A stretch of 64,000 nt of DNA, from positions 6,000,847 to 6,064,846 of the forward strand of contig NC_082599.1 in NCBI RefSeq assembly GCF_030936135.1, written 5' to 3'. Numbering within the stretch: position 1 is the stretch's first letter; every line of letters begins with the position of its first letter. The position numbers and the translations under genes are program-made. The stretch comes from Gavia stellata. Taxonomy: Eukaryota > Chordata > Aves > Gaviiformes > Gaviidae. Below, piece after piece: positions 31,684 through 41,470 of this stretch. The notes below the pieces were generated by a model. That model was given only the letters and a program-made list of their open reading frames with translations, was not told the origin of the DNA and ran no database searches.

Positions 31684-34600
31684 GTCTGTAACCGCCTTTT
31701 GACGCTCCAGGGACGTGCAAGGGGTGGGACGCCCAAACGGCTGCCTTGTTCTGCAGTTCAGTTGATGCTGGTGCCAGCCAGGGTACAACTGGGCTGGGTT
31801 GATATTTACATCAGGTGTACTTTGGGGACCTTGGCTCCACCAGCCAGCCCCCAGCTGTGGTCCTGGAGAGGTTGCAGGCAAGCAGGCTGCAATATAGATG
31901 TCAGTGGGGCCACAAGTAGAGCCAGTGGTGGCATTAATCATTCCTGGTGGGACCTTTCGAGTCTCCCTGCCCCAGCTGCCCCTCTGCAGACTGAGGGTAA
32001 CCTTCCAACTTGTCCCTGTGTACAGCTTTGTGCTTCAGACACCCCGGCCAGGGGGAGGAGACAGGGCTCAGCGCTTGGTTTCTCCTCCCGTGCATGGTGG
32101 GGAACTTGTCAGGGCGAGCGGCTGTGGGGTTTCTGCCTCGGGGTCTCAGCGTGGAGACTCCAGCTCAGGGTTGCAAACAGCCTGAGTTCCTCACCGCTCC
32201 TCGATCTGTGTGGGGGTACCAGGTTTGATGAGGAGAGGAGAGCTTGCAAAGCCACGCATCTGACAGTCACCAGGAGCTTCAGCAACACCAACAATGCTCC
32301 AGTGAGCAACGCTAAACTTCTTTCAGTGTTTCTGACCTCACTGTATTTCCTATACATGCACTTTCCCATGTGAGTCTTTCTATACATGCCCTCTGGATGC
32401 TGGCAGTTGCAGAACATCTCTTTAACAGAAACTGCTTGGCCTGGGAATCAGCGTTGCACTTACCCTTTTTCCTTTGAGAGGGAAGGCAGTCTAGGAGAAG
32501 CAAGGTGCTGGAACTTCTGTCCCAAGTCCCACTTCAAGCAAAACCTCCCAACCAGGAGGATCCCCTGGGGGTACCCGGGCTGGAGAGAGTCCAGCAGGTC
32601 CCAGTGCTTGGGAGAGGGGCACCACTGAGTACCCCACAGGCTTGTCCCACCACTGATTTGTGTGCTATGTGCACACCATGGAGATTTGCATCCTTGGAGG
32701 TGGGATCAGCAAGCATCTGGAACCTGCCGAGAACAAAAGCATCTGTGTTTCCTTTCCTTCCAGTTTGACCTGGTATGTGACAGGAAGGACCTGAATGACA
32801 TCTCCCAGTCCATCTACATGGTGGGGCTGTTCTTAGGATCCATGATCTTTGGGCCACTAAGTGACAGGTGAGGAGACACAACCACCCATCCAGGGTCTGT
32901 GCAAAGCCGGCAGTGCGCAGAGCGGCACGCTGCTCCCAGCCTGGTTGGTCACTGCACCCTGTGCCTTTTGTCACTGCTCCTCACTAACAGCGACCCTGAC
33001 CAAAGTCCTCAGGTCCCGGTGAGGACACGGCCGCACAGGGGGTGGAAGGGAGAAGGGCAGAGCATGTGCACAGGGTGCTTCACATGTCAACCGGGAGTCC
33101 AGTCTGAGCCTTGTCCCCCTCAAGAGAAGACGATACAATCACTGTGTAACCCTCTGGGCTCTTCCCCATCCCATGGGGTCTCTCCAAATACCAACTGTGT
33201 CTTCCCTCTTCCTCCTCAGGATCGGCCGCCGGCCAGTCATTCTGATTTCCGTCTTCGTCCAGGGCTTGTTTGGTGTAGCAATCGCCTTTGTGCCCCATTT
33301 CTATGTGTACATGACCTTCAGATGTGTTGTGGGGGCCTCGGTGTCAGGGATCACCATGACAATACTGGCCTTGGGTGAGTAGGATGCCCATGCCCTGAGG
33401 TGGACAGATGTGGCCTCTCAAGATGCAATAGAAAAGGTCTGTAAAGAAATAAAATACATCATGTATGATTTGAAAAACACTGCAGTGAGGATAGGTCTTG
33501 CTCTGCACTGTCCTTTGGCACTTTGGCATCTCCCCAACCCTGAGTGAGAGCCATGGGGAACACCTCTCCCATGCCAGTGCTCAGAGGAGGGCGGGGGGAC
33601 AGCCTCCCAGCTCAGGAGGTCAGTGTGGGGAGAGAGCCTGGTGGCTCTGGGACATGATCGATTTGGGCCCCAGCTCTGCCCCGGTGAGGGGCTCTGTGGA
33701 TGCTGAGAGCAAAGAGGTGACATACCTGAGCTTCATGTCCTCTTGCAGAGGACCAGGACACCCTGACAGTAAGGACGGGTGATGCATTTCATGAAACAGA
33801 GATGACTTGCATGTGTGACTGATGCCAGAACTCTGACTGCTGGTCTCCTCTCCTCACCTCCAGGAGAGGGAAACACCCTGTTTGCATCAGGGGAAGTAAT
33901 TTGCATGGATGAGTCTGAAGTTTTGTTCTTTTCAGCTACAGAATGGGTTGGTGTCTCCTCCCGGCCAAAGGCAGTGCTTATTTCTCACTGCTGTTTTGCC
34001 ATCGGGCAGATGCTTTTGGCTGGCTTGAGTTACGGTATTCGCAACTGGAGGCTGCTGGAGATTGCAGGATCTGCTCCTATATTTGCCTTTTTCTTCTACA
34101 TCCGGTAAGTGGGATGCGGGCACAGCTCCTTGCAGACACAACAGCAGCAAGTGTGAGGGGTGGCGGTGAGGAGGCAGCAGCTCAGGAGCAGGCTGGGTCT
34201 TTCCTGTTATAGTGCAGATGGTGGAGGGGCATCTGCAGAGCTCAGCACATCTTCCTGGGGCACTGGACCTCTGAAAGCAGCAGCTGCTCTGCTTCAGGTC
34301 TTCAAATGTGGCCTTTGGGACTTAAATGCAGGCCTGGAAAAGCTGACCTGAGGAGGTGTTTAGACCCATCCATCACATGTAATGCCCATTGCTTGCTGGA
34401 CGTGGTTGCAGGGAGATGGGCTGCGAGGAAACTCAGCAGGTCACAGCAGCATCTCCTGACCTCACCTCCTTGGCAGGGTGCTACCAGAATCGGCTCGGTG
34501 GCTGGTGACTAAAGGCAGACTAGAAGAAGCTAAGAAGGTCCTTCAGAAGGCAGCGTCCATCAACAAGCGCACCATCCCACCAGGACTCCTTCAGCAGGTA

Positions 34601-37409
34601 CCTGTGATGGCATGGGGAACTGCTCGTTGTCTTCAGAGACTTTCCTCTGCGCTTGGCTTTGTAGCAGCCATTGGAGCTGAGGTCATCCGATAAACAGCTT
34701 TCCATGCCCACTGGGGGTGATTTGGGAGTGGCCTGGGGGTGACTGCAGCTTCAGCTGCGTTGTACAGAGGCAAGGTCAGGGAAGAGGCACAGCTTCTGCT
34801 GAGGCTCGGTCTTGGGCTTCCTGGAGACTACCTTGGGATATGGAAAGGACCCAAATGCTTCCGTGGCTTTCTTTCAGTGAGGAATGCCGGAGTGTTGAGG
34901 ATGAGCAGGAGGTCTCTGTTTAGTCTGTGGTTTTCCATGTACAAATGCCCAAAGGACATGCCCACCCCAAAGTCCCTACACTGGGGAAACATTCTTCCCC
35001 AGGAACCTCTCAGTCACCAAACTACTGCCTTGTTGGGGACCGAGGGCACAGGCGCAGGAGCCCAGCCCCGCTGGGCTGCCTTCCCTCCCAGAGCAGGCTG
35101 GGGTCACAAGCCTGTCCCACTGAGGCTTTCCTTTGACTGCGGATGGAAAAGGAGCTAGCCATGGGTTTCCTTTGCCTGCTTTGACTCTTTGGCTTTCTGC
35201 ATTTTGAAGTTGAAGCCTGAGACACAGACCAACTCTGGAAGTACTCTGGATCTCTTTCGGAAGAAGCACCTCCGGAAGGTGACTTTAATCATGTCATGCA
35301 CCTGGTAAGACATTCTCTGGTCTTCTCTTTCTGAACTTCTAGGTGAAGAAAAGAAGGGACTGACCATTAGTCATAACTGTAAATTCACCTTGCTGTTTTT
35401 GAGTGTTATTGGTGGATATTTCTGTTTCTAACTATTCAAGATGCTGTGTGTTTTTTTGGGAAAGGTTAGAGCTGTTCCAGCTTTGGTAGTCTAGTGGTAT
35501 TGGTCTGGTTTTATGTCCCCTTGGAAATGCTGTGGCTTGGTCAAAATGTTGTCATTGGAGATAAATATTGTATTTGCTGATGGCCAATAGATATGCTCAG
35601 TGCCACCCTGCCCGGCTTTCAGGTTTGTGAACAGCCTTGTCTACTATGGGTTGAGTCTGAACGTGACAAATTTTGGTCTGGACATCTACCTGACACAGCT
35701 TGCGTTTGGAGCAGTGGAAATCCCAGCCCGTGTTGGTTGTATCTTCATGCTGCAGTGGTTCGGGAGGAAGAAAACGCAGGCTGTTCTCCTTCTGCTGAGT
35801 GGCCTGGTGTGTCTGATCATCACTGGCATCCCTGAAGGTGAACAACCTCTTCCCATCCTGAGTAGACAAACTCTGGGACAGGGAGGCACAGAGCCCCAGC
35901 CCTTCCCTTGCTGGTGCAGGTGCTGTCCTCCCAACCAGGCTGCCTCACATCTCTCAGGGCTTGAGCTGACCCTGGTGCCATGGCCACTAGGGACTTGGCC
36001 AACTCCCCAAGGCCCATTCTGATCAGCAAACTTTTGCCTGCTAATTGCAATAGGAGAGGGTAGAGCTGAGCCTGGTAGGCCACCTATTAGCAGAGTAGTC
36101 CTCTAGGAAAATTAATATGTGGGGAGGTGAGGTGATGAATGCAAAGTGCGCCGAACATGGCCCCCAGGCCAGAGCTGCTCCTTGGTCCACGTTCAGGCAC
36201 TGTTCAGAGGTGACGGCTCCCTGCAGGCAACACAGTTCTTGCTGTGCATCCCCAGCCTCCATGCCTGAGCGGTACTGGGCCCTCCCTCGTCCCACAGCAG
36301 TGGTCTCTCCTCCTCCCCTCAGACCAGCCTGTGGCGACCACCGTCCTGGCCATCATTGGCAAGTTTACTGCATCGGCCTCCTTCTCCACCTCCTACGTCT
36401 ACTCCGCAGAGCTCTTCCCCACGGTCGTCAGGTGAGGTCTCCCCACGCAACGGGGCCTCCCTCTGCCATGGCTGGTGGCAGAGGTGGGACAAGAGCCCCG
36501 TTGTCCCCATGGCTACACTCAGTCCCATGGCAGCCCAAGGGGGTCCAAGCCCTGCCCACACCTCCCACCGCCCCTCGCTCCCCCAGGCAGACCGGCGTGG
36601 GGCTGTGCTCGATGTCAGCGCGGGTGGCGGGGATCATGGCCCCGCTGATCCGCCTCCTGGGCCAGTACCACCGGGCCATCCCCATGGCCATCTTCGGGAG
36701 TGCCCCTGTGGTGGGGGGACTGCTCTGCGTCCTGCTGCCCGAGACCCGCGGCACCGACCTGGCGGACGACACGGGGGGCAGCCACCCCCCGGCTGAGGTG
36801 GGTGCCTGGCGGTGCCCGTGCTGCCTGTGGGGCAGGGACATGGGGTGCCAGTGCTGTGGGAGGCCATTGGCATTGCATGGGCTGGGGTTGGGGGTTTCTT
36901 TGAGGGCTTACAGTGCTGGGAGGGCAGGGAGCAGGGCTGCCCCACTGCAGAGGGAGGGGAGGAGGCCCCATAACCCTGCCCATGGTGGTCATCTCTTCGT
37001 TCCTGTCCTTGGAATGGAAGGATGCCAGGAGCGGCCAGCGCTTCGCTTGGCTCCCCGCCTGTCCTTCCACCAGGGAAGGGCTGGTGCCTGTCCTATGGGT
37101 TTCAGCCTTGCATAGCTCCCAGCACCCCATCGCCCATGGGACAGGGTAGAATTGCACCCCCACACTTTTGCTGGGAGAAGGGTGTCCGTGGGGGCCCAGA
37201 GAGCAAGTGGTGAATAGAAAGCCAGGTTGCTAAAGGCTGCATGTCTCAGAGAAGGCTGCCATCAGCTTGTGACGGGACTTTCTTTGCTTTTAAACTCTCT
37301 TCCCTTTCATTAGGTCTGTGAAAATGCCAACAGCAGCTCTGAAAATGGACACATGAAAGGAAAAGTTGGTGGCCAAGACAATGAAGACACAAAGACCACT
37401 CGCTTCTAG
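31312..37409 (+). CDS. SLC22A13: SLC22A13-like organic anion transporter, copy B (intact, 10 exons)
   Basis: Predicted 12-helix major facilitator superfamily carrier of the SLC22 family, closest to human SLC22A13 (OAT10, a urate/nicotinate exchanger of the apical membrane). Exons: 31312-31683, 32764-32867, 33220-33374, 33936-34104, 34477-34597, 35210-35304, 35623-35837, 36323-36431, 36587-36797, 37314-37409. All phases agree; 548 residues, against about 551 in human. Seen: TM1 in exon 1; a large extracellular loop with three N-glycosylation sequons (NLTEEE, NLTLP, NVTEK) and paired Cys; [10 protein letters not shown]; the MFS loop motif GPLSDRIGRR at about 154-163; LPESARWL at 269-276; PETRG at 498-502; a polar C-tail ending KTTRF. 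The start was chosen because the spacing to the GDFG motif matches copy C and human. B or C might equally be the positional orthologue. Confidence 0.9.
32764..32867 (+). CDS. SLC22A13: Copy B exon 2: TM2
   Basis: [20 protein letters not shown] to FGPLSD, then a split Arg. Acceptor CCTTCCAG, donor GTGAGG. Confidence 0.93.
33220..33374 (+). CDS. SLC22A13: Copy B exon 3: TM3-TM4
   Basis: [20 protein letters not shown] to ILALG. Acceptor CTCCTCAG, donor GTGAGT. About 11 of 51 residues differ from copy C. Confidence 0.93.
33936..34104 (+). CDS. SLC22A13: Copy B exon 4: TM5-TM6
   Basis: [20 protein letters not shown] to FAFFFYI, then split Arg (Trp in copy C). Acceptor CTTTTCAG, donor GTAAGT. Confidence 0.93.
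34477..34597 (+). CDS. SLC22A13: Copy B exon 5: central cytoplasmic loop
   Basis: [20 protein letters not shown] to PPGLLQQ. The protein is identical to copy C here. Acceptor TTGGCAG, donor GTACCT. Confidence 0.93.
35210..35304 (+). CDS. SLC22A13: Copy B exon 6: loop and start of TM7
   Basis: [20 protein letters not shown], then [11 protein letters not shown] and a split Trp. Acceptor ATTTTGAAG, without the usual long pyrimidine run; donor GTAAGA. Confidence 0.88.
35623..35837 (+). CDS. SLC22A13: Copy B exon 7: TM7-TM9
   Basis: [20 protein letters not shown], then [16 protein letters not shown] and [11 protein letters not shown]. About 11 of 71 residues differ from copy C. Acceptor GGCTTTCAG, donor GTGAAC. 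Confidence 0.93.
36323..36431 (+). CDS. SLC22A13: Copy B exon 8: TM10
   Basis: [20 protein letters not shown], then [16 protein letters not shown] with the [11 protein letters not shown] motif typical of SLC22. Donor GTGAGG. Confidence 0.93.
36587..36797 (+). CDS. SLC22A13: Copy B exon 9: TM11-TM12 and PETRG motif
   Basis: [20 protein letters not shown] to [16 protein letters not shown], ending PAE. It is 211 bases long; copy C has 210 because the G run before GCAGCC is one base shorter there, and each gene has a terminal exon of matching phase. Donor GTGGGT. Confidence 0.9.
37314..37409 (+). CDS. SLC22A13: Copy B exon 10: C-terminal tail
   Basis: [20 protein letters not shown], then a polar end KTTRF and TAG at 37407-37409. 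Acceptor CATTAG. No counterpart was found in copy C. Confidence 0.8.
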   Translation, partial: VCENANSSSENGHMKGKVGGQDNEDTKTTRF

Positions 37410-38890
37410 CTGGGCCTCCAAACGGCTGTAGCTAAAGGCAACCTAGTGCTGTGCTGGCACTGAGGACAGGCTGGGTCTCCATTTGCAGGATGCCACCACC
37501 TCTCAAGCAGTCACTGCCAATTTTTGTTTTTCCTTTTCTTTTTTGCCTTCCTATATCTCCCTCTATAGCTTGTCCTCAGGCACTGCACGCTGTCTCTGGT
37601 GTTCAACAGTGCTCTCGCTGGAGAAAATCTGATGCTTTCATTTAAGCATGAAAGAAAGAAATCAGAAACCAGGATGGAGGCAACATTTTCTCTTCCTTTT
37701 TCCTGTTCTGTCTCCAGGAATGTGAGACTGTATACTTTGTCCAAGTGAGACACCTGCTAGAGAATTGAATAGACTTGTAACAGAGTACTGTGCTCACTAA
37801 AGAGAAAGCCAGAGCAGATGCAGCACTGAAAACAATCTCACACTTGCAAGAAGGAGCGATTTCTCTTGACTGTCTAGCATGATCTTCTCACCCTTTCTTA
37901 AAAACACTCCTTTAAATTTTTTTTTAAAATTTGAGACACTCAGCTGAGAAAAAAAAAGATGTGATGGAAGGAACAGCAAGCAGTGAGCAAGGATGTCTAA
38001 CAGGCAGCAGAATTTTTGCCTTAGCGCTGGTGGCTTTGAATTAAAGCATGTCATGAAGCTTTGTGCACAGAAAATTGTGCTGTCGGGCTGTGGTGTAGGA
38101 CCACATTGATTTGTCTGTTCCAGGAAACTGAGAGACATTGGGGCACTTAGTCTCTTAGAAGAAAGTGCAAATCTGTCTGGGAACTATCAGGTCTATTCTA
38201 CTCTGTTCTAGTCTATTCCTTCTTGCTGTATCCATTTCTGCCTTTAAATGGTTTAGGACCACTTTTGTCTTATACTGTGAAGAAAAAACATGTGTTTTTC
38301 CTGTGCTTCTCCTCCTCTTATCTCCTGTCTCTCATGACTTTCTTTTACCACTGGCTTGGTACAGACGAAGCCCAGAAGTTATACAGAGTTGGTGTTCCAG
38401 CTTTGCCTGTATACAGCTCAAAGGCTATTTTCTGGTAGTGTCAAAAAGCTTTTAAAGCAGACTTTCTTTCTTCTCCCTGTTGTCATGCCTGCGTGTTTTC
38501 CATGGATCAAAGTACCCCATGGATATGCAGTTTGATGAAGACAGAGTTTTGGATAAAATCAGTGACATGCAACAATGCCCCACCGGGAGGGGCTGCCTGT
38601 GGAGCATCTTCTCTCTGGCACCGCTTTTCAAAGGTTTTGCTGTGTGCTCCTTTTCAGTGGCCCTGAGTATAGAGGATCTTCGTCCTTTGCCTGAGGGCAC
38701 TATTTCCTTGGAAAAGGTTGGGGGCTGTCTCCTTTGGGCTTTTATGGAAAATAAGGTGTTGAGGGTAAAGACTGAGGGAAGAAGAGCTTGGAGCAAAATG
38801 CACAGCTATTGAGTGAACCACGGCTCCTTTTGGGAATTCTGCTGTGAGACTCTCTGTTTTAGCTCACTTCATAAATAAAGGTGTCCAAGC
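37410..38890 (+). other. Copy B 3' UTR (inferred)
   Basis: No ORF of note; AATAAA at 38874-38879. Around 37655-37770 the sequence is recognisably related to the last intron and terminal exon of copy C (GAAACCAGGATGGA, then a pyrimidine tract and CAG, then CTTTGTCCAAG), so B carries a decayed, untranslated version of that exon. Confidence 0.6.
38874..38879 (+). promoter_or_regulatory. Poly(A) signal AATAAA, likely copy B
   Basis: AATAAAG, followed by GTGTCC and a TG-rich stretch, about 1.47 kb after the copy B stop. Confidence 0.55.
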
Positions 38891-40149
38891 ACATCTGATG
38901 TACTTCTGCTTCCATCTCATTCATGCCTCCAGTAGGCTGAAGATCCATTTCATCTGCTCTTCTCTAGACCACTGCACCTGGTTAGTTTGAAGACCAGTGA
39001 ATGGTGCATTTTTGGCTGAAGAGCACCTGATTAGTTTGACTCGTGATGCTTTGCCCAGCTCAGCAGAAATGGGAGGATGTCCAATGGTTTTGCTGTGCCT
39101 TAATGTCACTGCTACCTGGTCCACACGTGGTCTTGCACTGTAATAAATAGAGCTCACAGTACGGAGTTGAGCTAGGTGTGGTATGCAAACACAGGTTTGC
39201 ATGCATACAATGGGATGTTTTGGGCTCTCATCATGATGAGGCTATGGGCAAAGAGTAAAAAGTGCCTTAGGTGACCTGAAGGGATAACTAGGGGAAAGAG
39301 GGTGACTCCATAGCCAAGGGGAGGGAGCCAAAAGGCTGAAAAGTAGGTGAGGACAAAATAGCATAGCAAGGTTTATCTGGGAAGACCAGATGCAAGACCT
39401 TAATAGAGTGGCTTACCAAGCCATGACTGGAGGGCCAGTTGTGGGAAGGTGCTGAAGGTGGCAGAGGTGAGCAAATGCCAGGGACACTGTGAAGAGTTTG
39501 CTAAGGCATATTAATGTCCAAGCCTTCTTCAGGCCCTCCTATATCAGACATGGGAGCGAGGCCCTGCTCCTGTGCTTACACCCACACTTATGCCTGTCTG
39601 TGTTCAGGTCAGAACCTCTCGACCTCCATTTCCCCTTTGGAGGAGACCCAGGTTCATGTATTGGAACTTCTCCACTGCTGAGGAAGCTGGTCAGGCAGGG
39701 CCAGAGATATCTAAGGTGTGGAGGGGCAGCAGAGCCTGGCCTGGCCCTGTTCCCCAAGGTGAGGTGAGGAGCCATGGGGCAAAGCAGCTCCTGTTGCCAG
39801 AGGAGCCCCACAGGCACCACTGAGACAATCAGCGCATCCTCTATGTCAGTGACAATAACAAACTATGCTGCAACCCTGACTGTGGGGCAGAGGTGTCAGG
39901 ATCCTAGACCTTGCCCTTTGACTAGAGGACGTTGTCCTCTCCTTCTTCCCAACCCAATGCTGGGAAGGCCCCAGGTCCATGACCAGAGCAAAGCTTGCAG
40001 AAAGGGACCCAGTGGGGAATGGCTGAGGAGGTGAGGAGAAGCAGTGTTAATGCTGCTCTCATGACTCTGTGCAATGAGTCAGTGCCAAAGCCCAGATCCT
40101 GCAAATGTCCTGCTCTATCTCCAGCCATGGCCAGGTCCCATGTGACACT
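38891..40149. other. Interval between copy B 3' UTR and relic D
   Basis: No gene or named repeat recognised. It forms most of the spacer between the inverted B and C arms. Confidence 0.45.
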
Positions 40150-40296
40150 GCGGAGATTTTGTGCACCAAAGCACAAAATGAATATCACCTCCAGGCATGT
40201 CTTGCTTGGACTAGGGACATCCCAGCCTTCAAAACACCACTTACTACAGCACAAAGCAATTGGAAACAAAACGATGCTACAAACCTGAGTGACCAC
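40150..40296 (-). pseudogene. SLC22A13-like relic D: end of exon 1 and intron 1
   Basis: On the minus strand, the sequence from GTCACTCAGGTTTGTAG onward follows copy A from about 29090 to 29245 (the exon 1 end, its donor and the first part of the intron) at roughly 75-80% by eye. Upstream coding sequence of exon 1 is not recognisable. It mirrors the order seen on the left: OXSR1-downstream DNA, then an SLC22A first exon. Confidence 0.65.
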
Positions 40297-40411
40297 CCTT
40301 CTTCTTCGACCAAGAGTAGTGCTGTGGTTTGGGGAGATAGCTTCATGAAAGGGCACAAAATATATTCTCTGCTTGCAAACAATTAGCACAGGAGAGGAGG
40401 CCACCATTCTC

Positions 40412-40545
40412 TTTCTTTTGCGTGACACTAGATGACACTAAAATGTTGTGGCTGAGCTGGCAGGAGCCAACCAAGGTCACTGTTAAAGGCTGACCATGAC
40501 TGGGGAAAGCTGTCCAGATGCCCACTCAGTTTAACTGACATTGAA
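40412..40545 (-). repeat. Right member of diverged inverted repeat (pair 27276-27395)
   Basis: On the minus strand this follows the 774-bp OXSR1 3' UTR copy after about 14 bases. It is clearly older (more substitutions) than that copy. Confidence 0.8.
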
Positions 40546-40559
40546 CGGCAGTGTACACC

Positions 40560-41333
40560 ACACAATTCAGGAAGTTTCCACAGCTGCTCATAGAGAACAA
40601 TGTATAAATACAGATTGTTCATCTGAAGACTTGGAAAAAAAAAAGTCCTAATTGAACCCAGTCATTCTGCTTTAACACTCTGTTTCTGCATTGTTTGTGG
40701 CTGATGGAAACCAAACACGTTTCCATCTGCGTGTTAAATTACAGGCTTACAATTTCTGTGTAGAAAACACTCCAGAGCCAATAGCAGTTACAAAGGCCAA
40801 CTGTGAAACAGTAGGAAGAAAAAAAAAGAATCAACACCATTTATTATTCACATATTGCATTACAAGTGTCTCTTATCAAACTCGGAGTATAATTTATATT
40901 ATTCACGTAGAAACTCAAATTCAACACCACATAGAAATAAAAGCTAAATACGTGTGTGACAGGGTTTCAGTGACATCCTGATCAAACGTGGAGGCTTGGA
41001 CCGACGAGAAGGCTGACGACCCAAGCGATTAGTGCAGGAGGGACACAGCCCGGCGCTCGCTTGCCCAGTACTACCACTCTACTGGCGATTCTTTATTGCT
41101 GTAAAACACGACAGGGATGGTTCCACGGGTACCAGTTTGCAAAGGACTGGGAAATACGTCGGGAGGACTCGCGCAGCCAGGCGTAACAGACTGGGGTTCA
41201 GGAACAGTTCGAAGTGCATCTTTTCCAAACACAGAGTGACACAGATCTCCTCTCCCTCTGACCACGAATATTTTGTTGATCATCTGAAAGACCAGTTTCC
41301 AGACAGCAATGCCTTGTTGGTCTGCTTCAAGAA
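40560..41333 (-). repeat. Inverted copy of OXSR1 3' UTR segment, directly downstream of SLC22A copy C
   Basis: Reverse complement of 24677-25450 with about two differences. On the minus strand it begins 40 bases after the stop codon of copy C and brings two AATAAA hexamers, at 41097-41092 and 40845-40840. Beyond 40560 the minus strand continues into a much more diverged copy of 27276-27395. Confidence 0.93.
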
Positions 41334-41373
41334 AGATTGGCTCAGACTAGACCTTTTGTATGTGCCTGTCCAT
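40840..41373 (-). other. Copy C 3' UTR, mostly OXSR1-derived (inferred)
   Basis: The first 40 bases after the stop are native; from 41333 the sequence is the inverted OXSR1 3' UTR segment. AATAAA at 41097-41092 (about 280 bases after the stop) and 40845-40840 are available in the right orientation. Which is used is unknown. Confidence 0.6.
41092..41097 (-). promoter_or_regulatory. Poly(A) signal AATAAA available to copy C
   Basis: Same hexamer and context as 24913-24918 in the OXSR1 3' UTR, here carried behind copy C. Confidence 0.5.
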
Positions 41374-41470
41374 TCATAACTTGCTCTCTGAGTGTCTGTA
41401 GACAACCTTCTCCAAGTCTACTCCATCCTCTGTGGTCTCTCTCTTGGACAAAATTTCTGATCTCCTGCTG
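41374..41470 (-). CDS. SLC22A13L: Copy C exon 10: C-terminal tail
   Basis: Acceptor CTTGTCTTCAG after a 127-base intron. In the phase set by exon 9 it reads [20 protein letters not shown], then [12 protein letters not shown] and TGA at 41376-41374. The polar, charged composition is normal for an SLC22 tail. Reading straight through the exon 9 donor would instead give a longer, unusual tail ending near 41342, which I consider less likely. Confidence 0.68.

Larger units (their letters stand above)
31684..37313 (+). other. Introns of copy B
   Basis: Intron 1 is 1080 bases; the others range from 155 to 612 bases. No further gene or recognisable interspersed repeat was seen. The introns between exons 4 and 6 and between exons 8 and 9 are almost identical to those of copy C; intron 1, the introns flanking exon 3 and intron 7 are not. 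Confidence 0.6.

Noticed and set aside
35470-35510. TGGTAGTCTAGTGGTATTGG stretch resembling the 5' part of a tRNA gene
   Set aside because: No anticodon arm, T-arm or B box follows; it lies in copy B intron 6.
36117-37115. Long plus-strand frame of 332 codons overlapping copy B exons 8 and 9
   Set aside because: Shadow of GC-rich exon and intron sequence; only the spliced exon frames match SLC22 proteins.
39922-40428. Open frame of 168 codons on the minus strand
   Set aside because: It runs through the relic D intron and the 27276-type repeat, has no recognisable domain, and similar open stretches occur on the other strand. Treated as chance.
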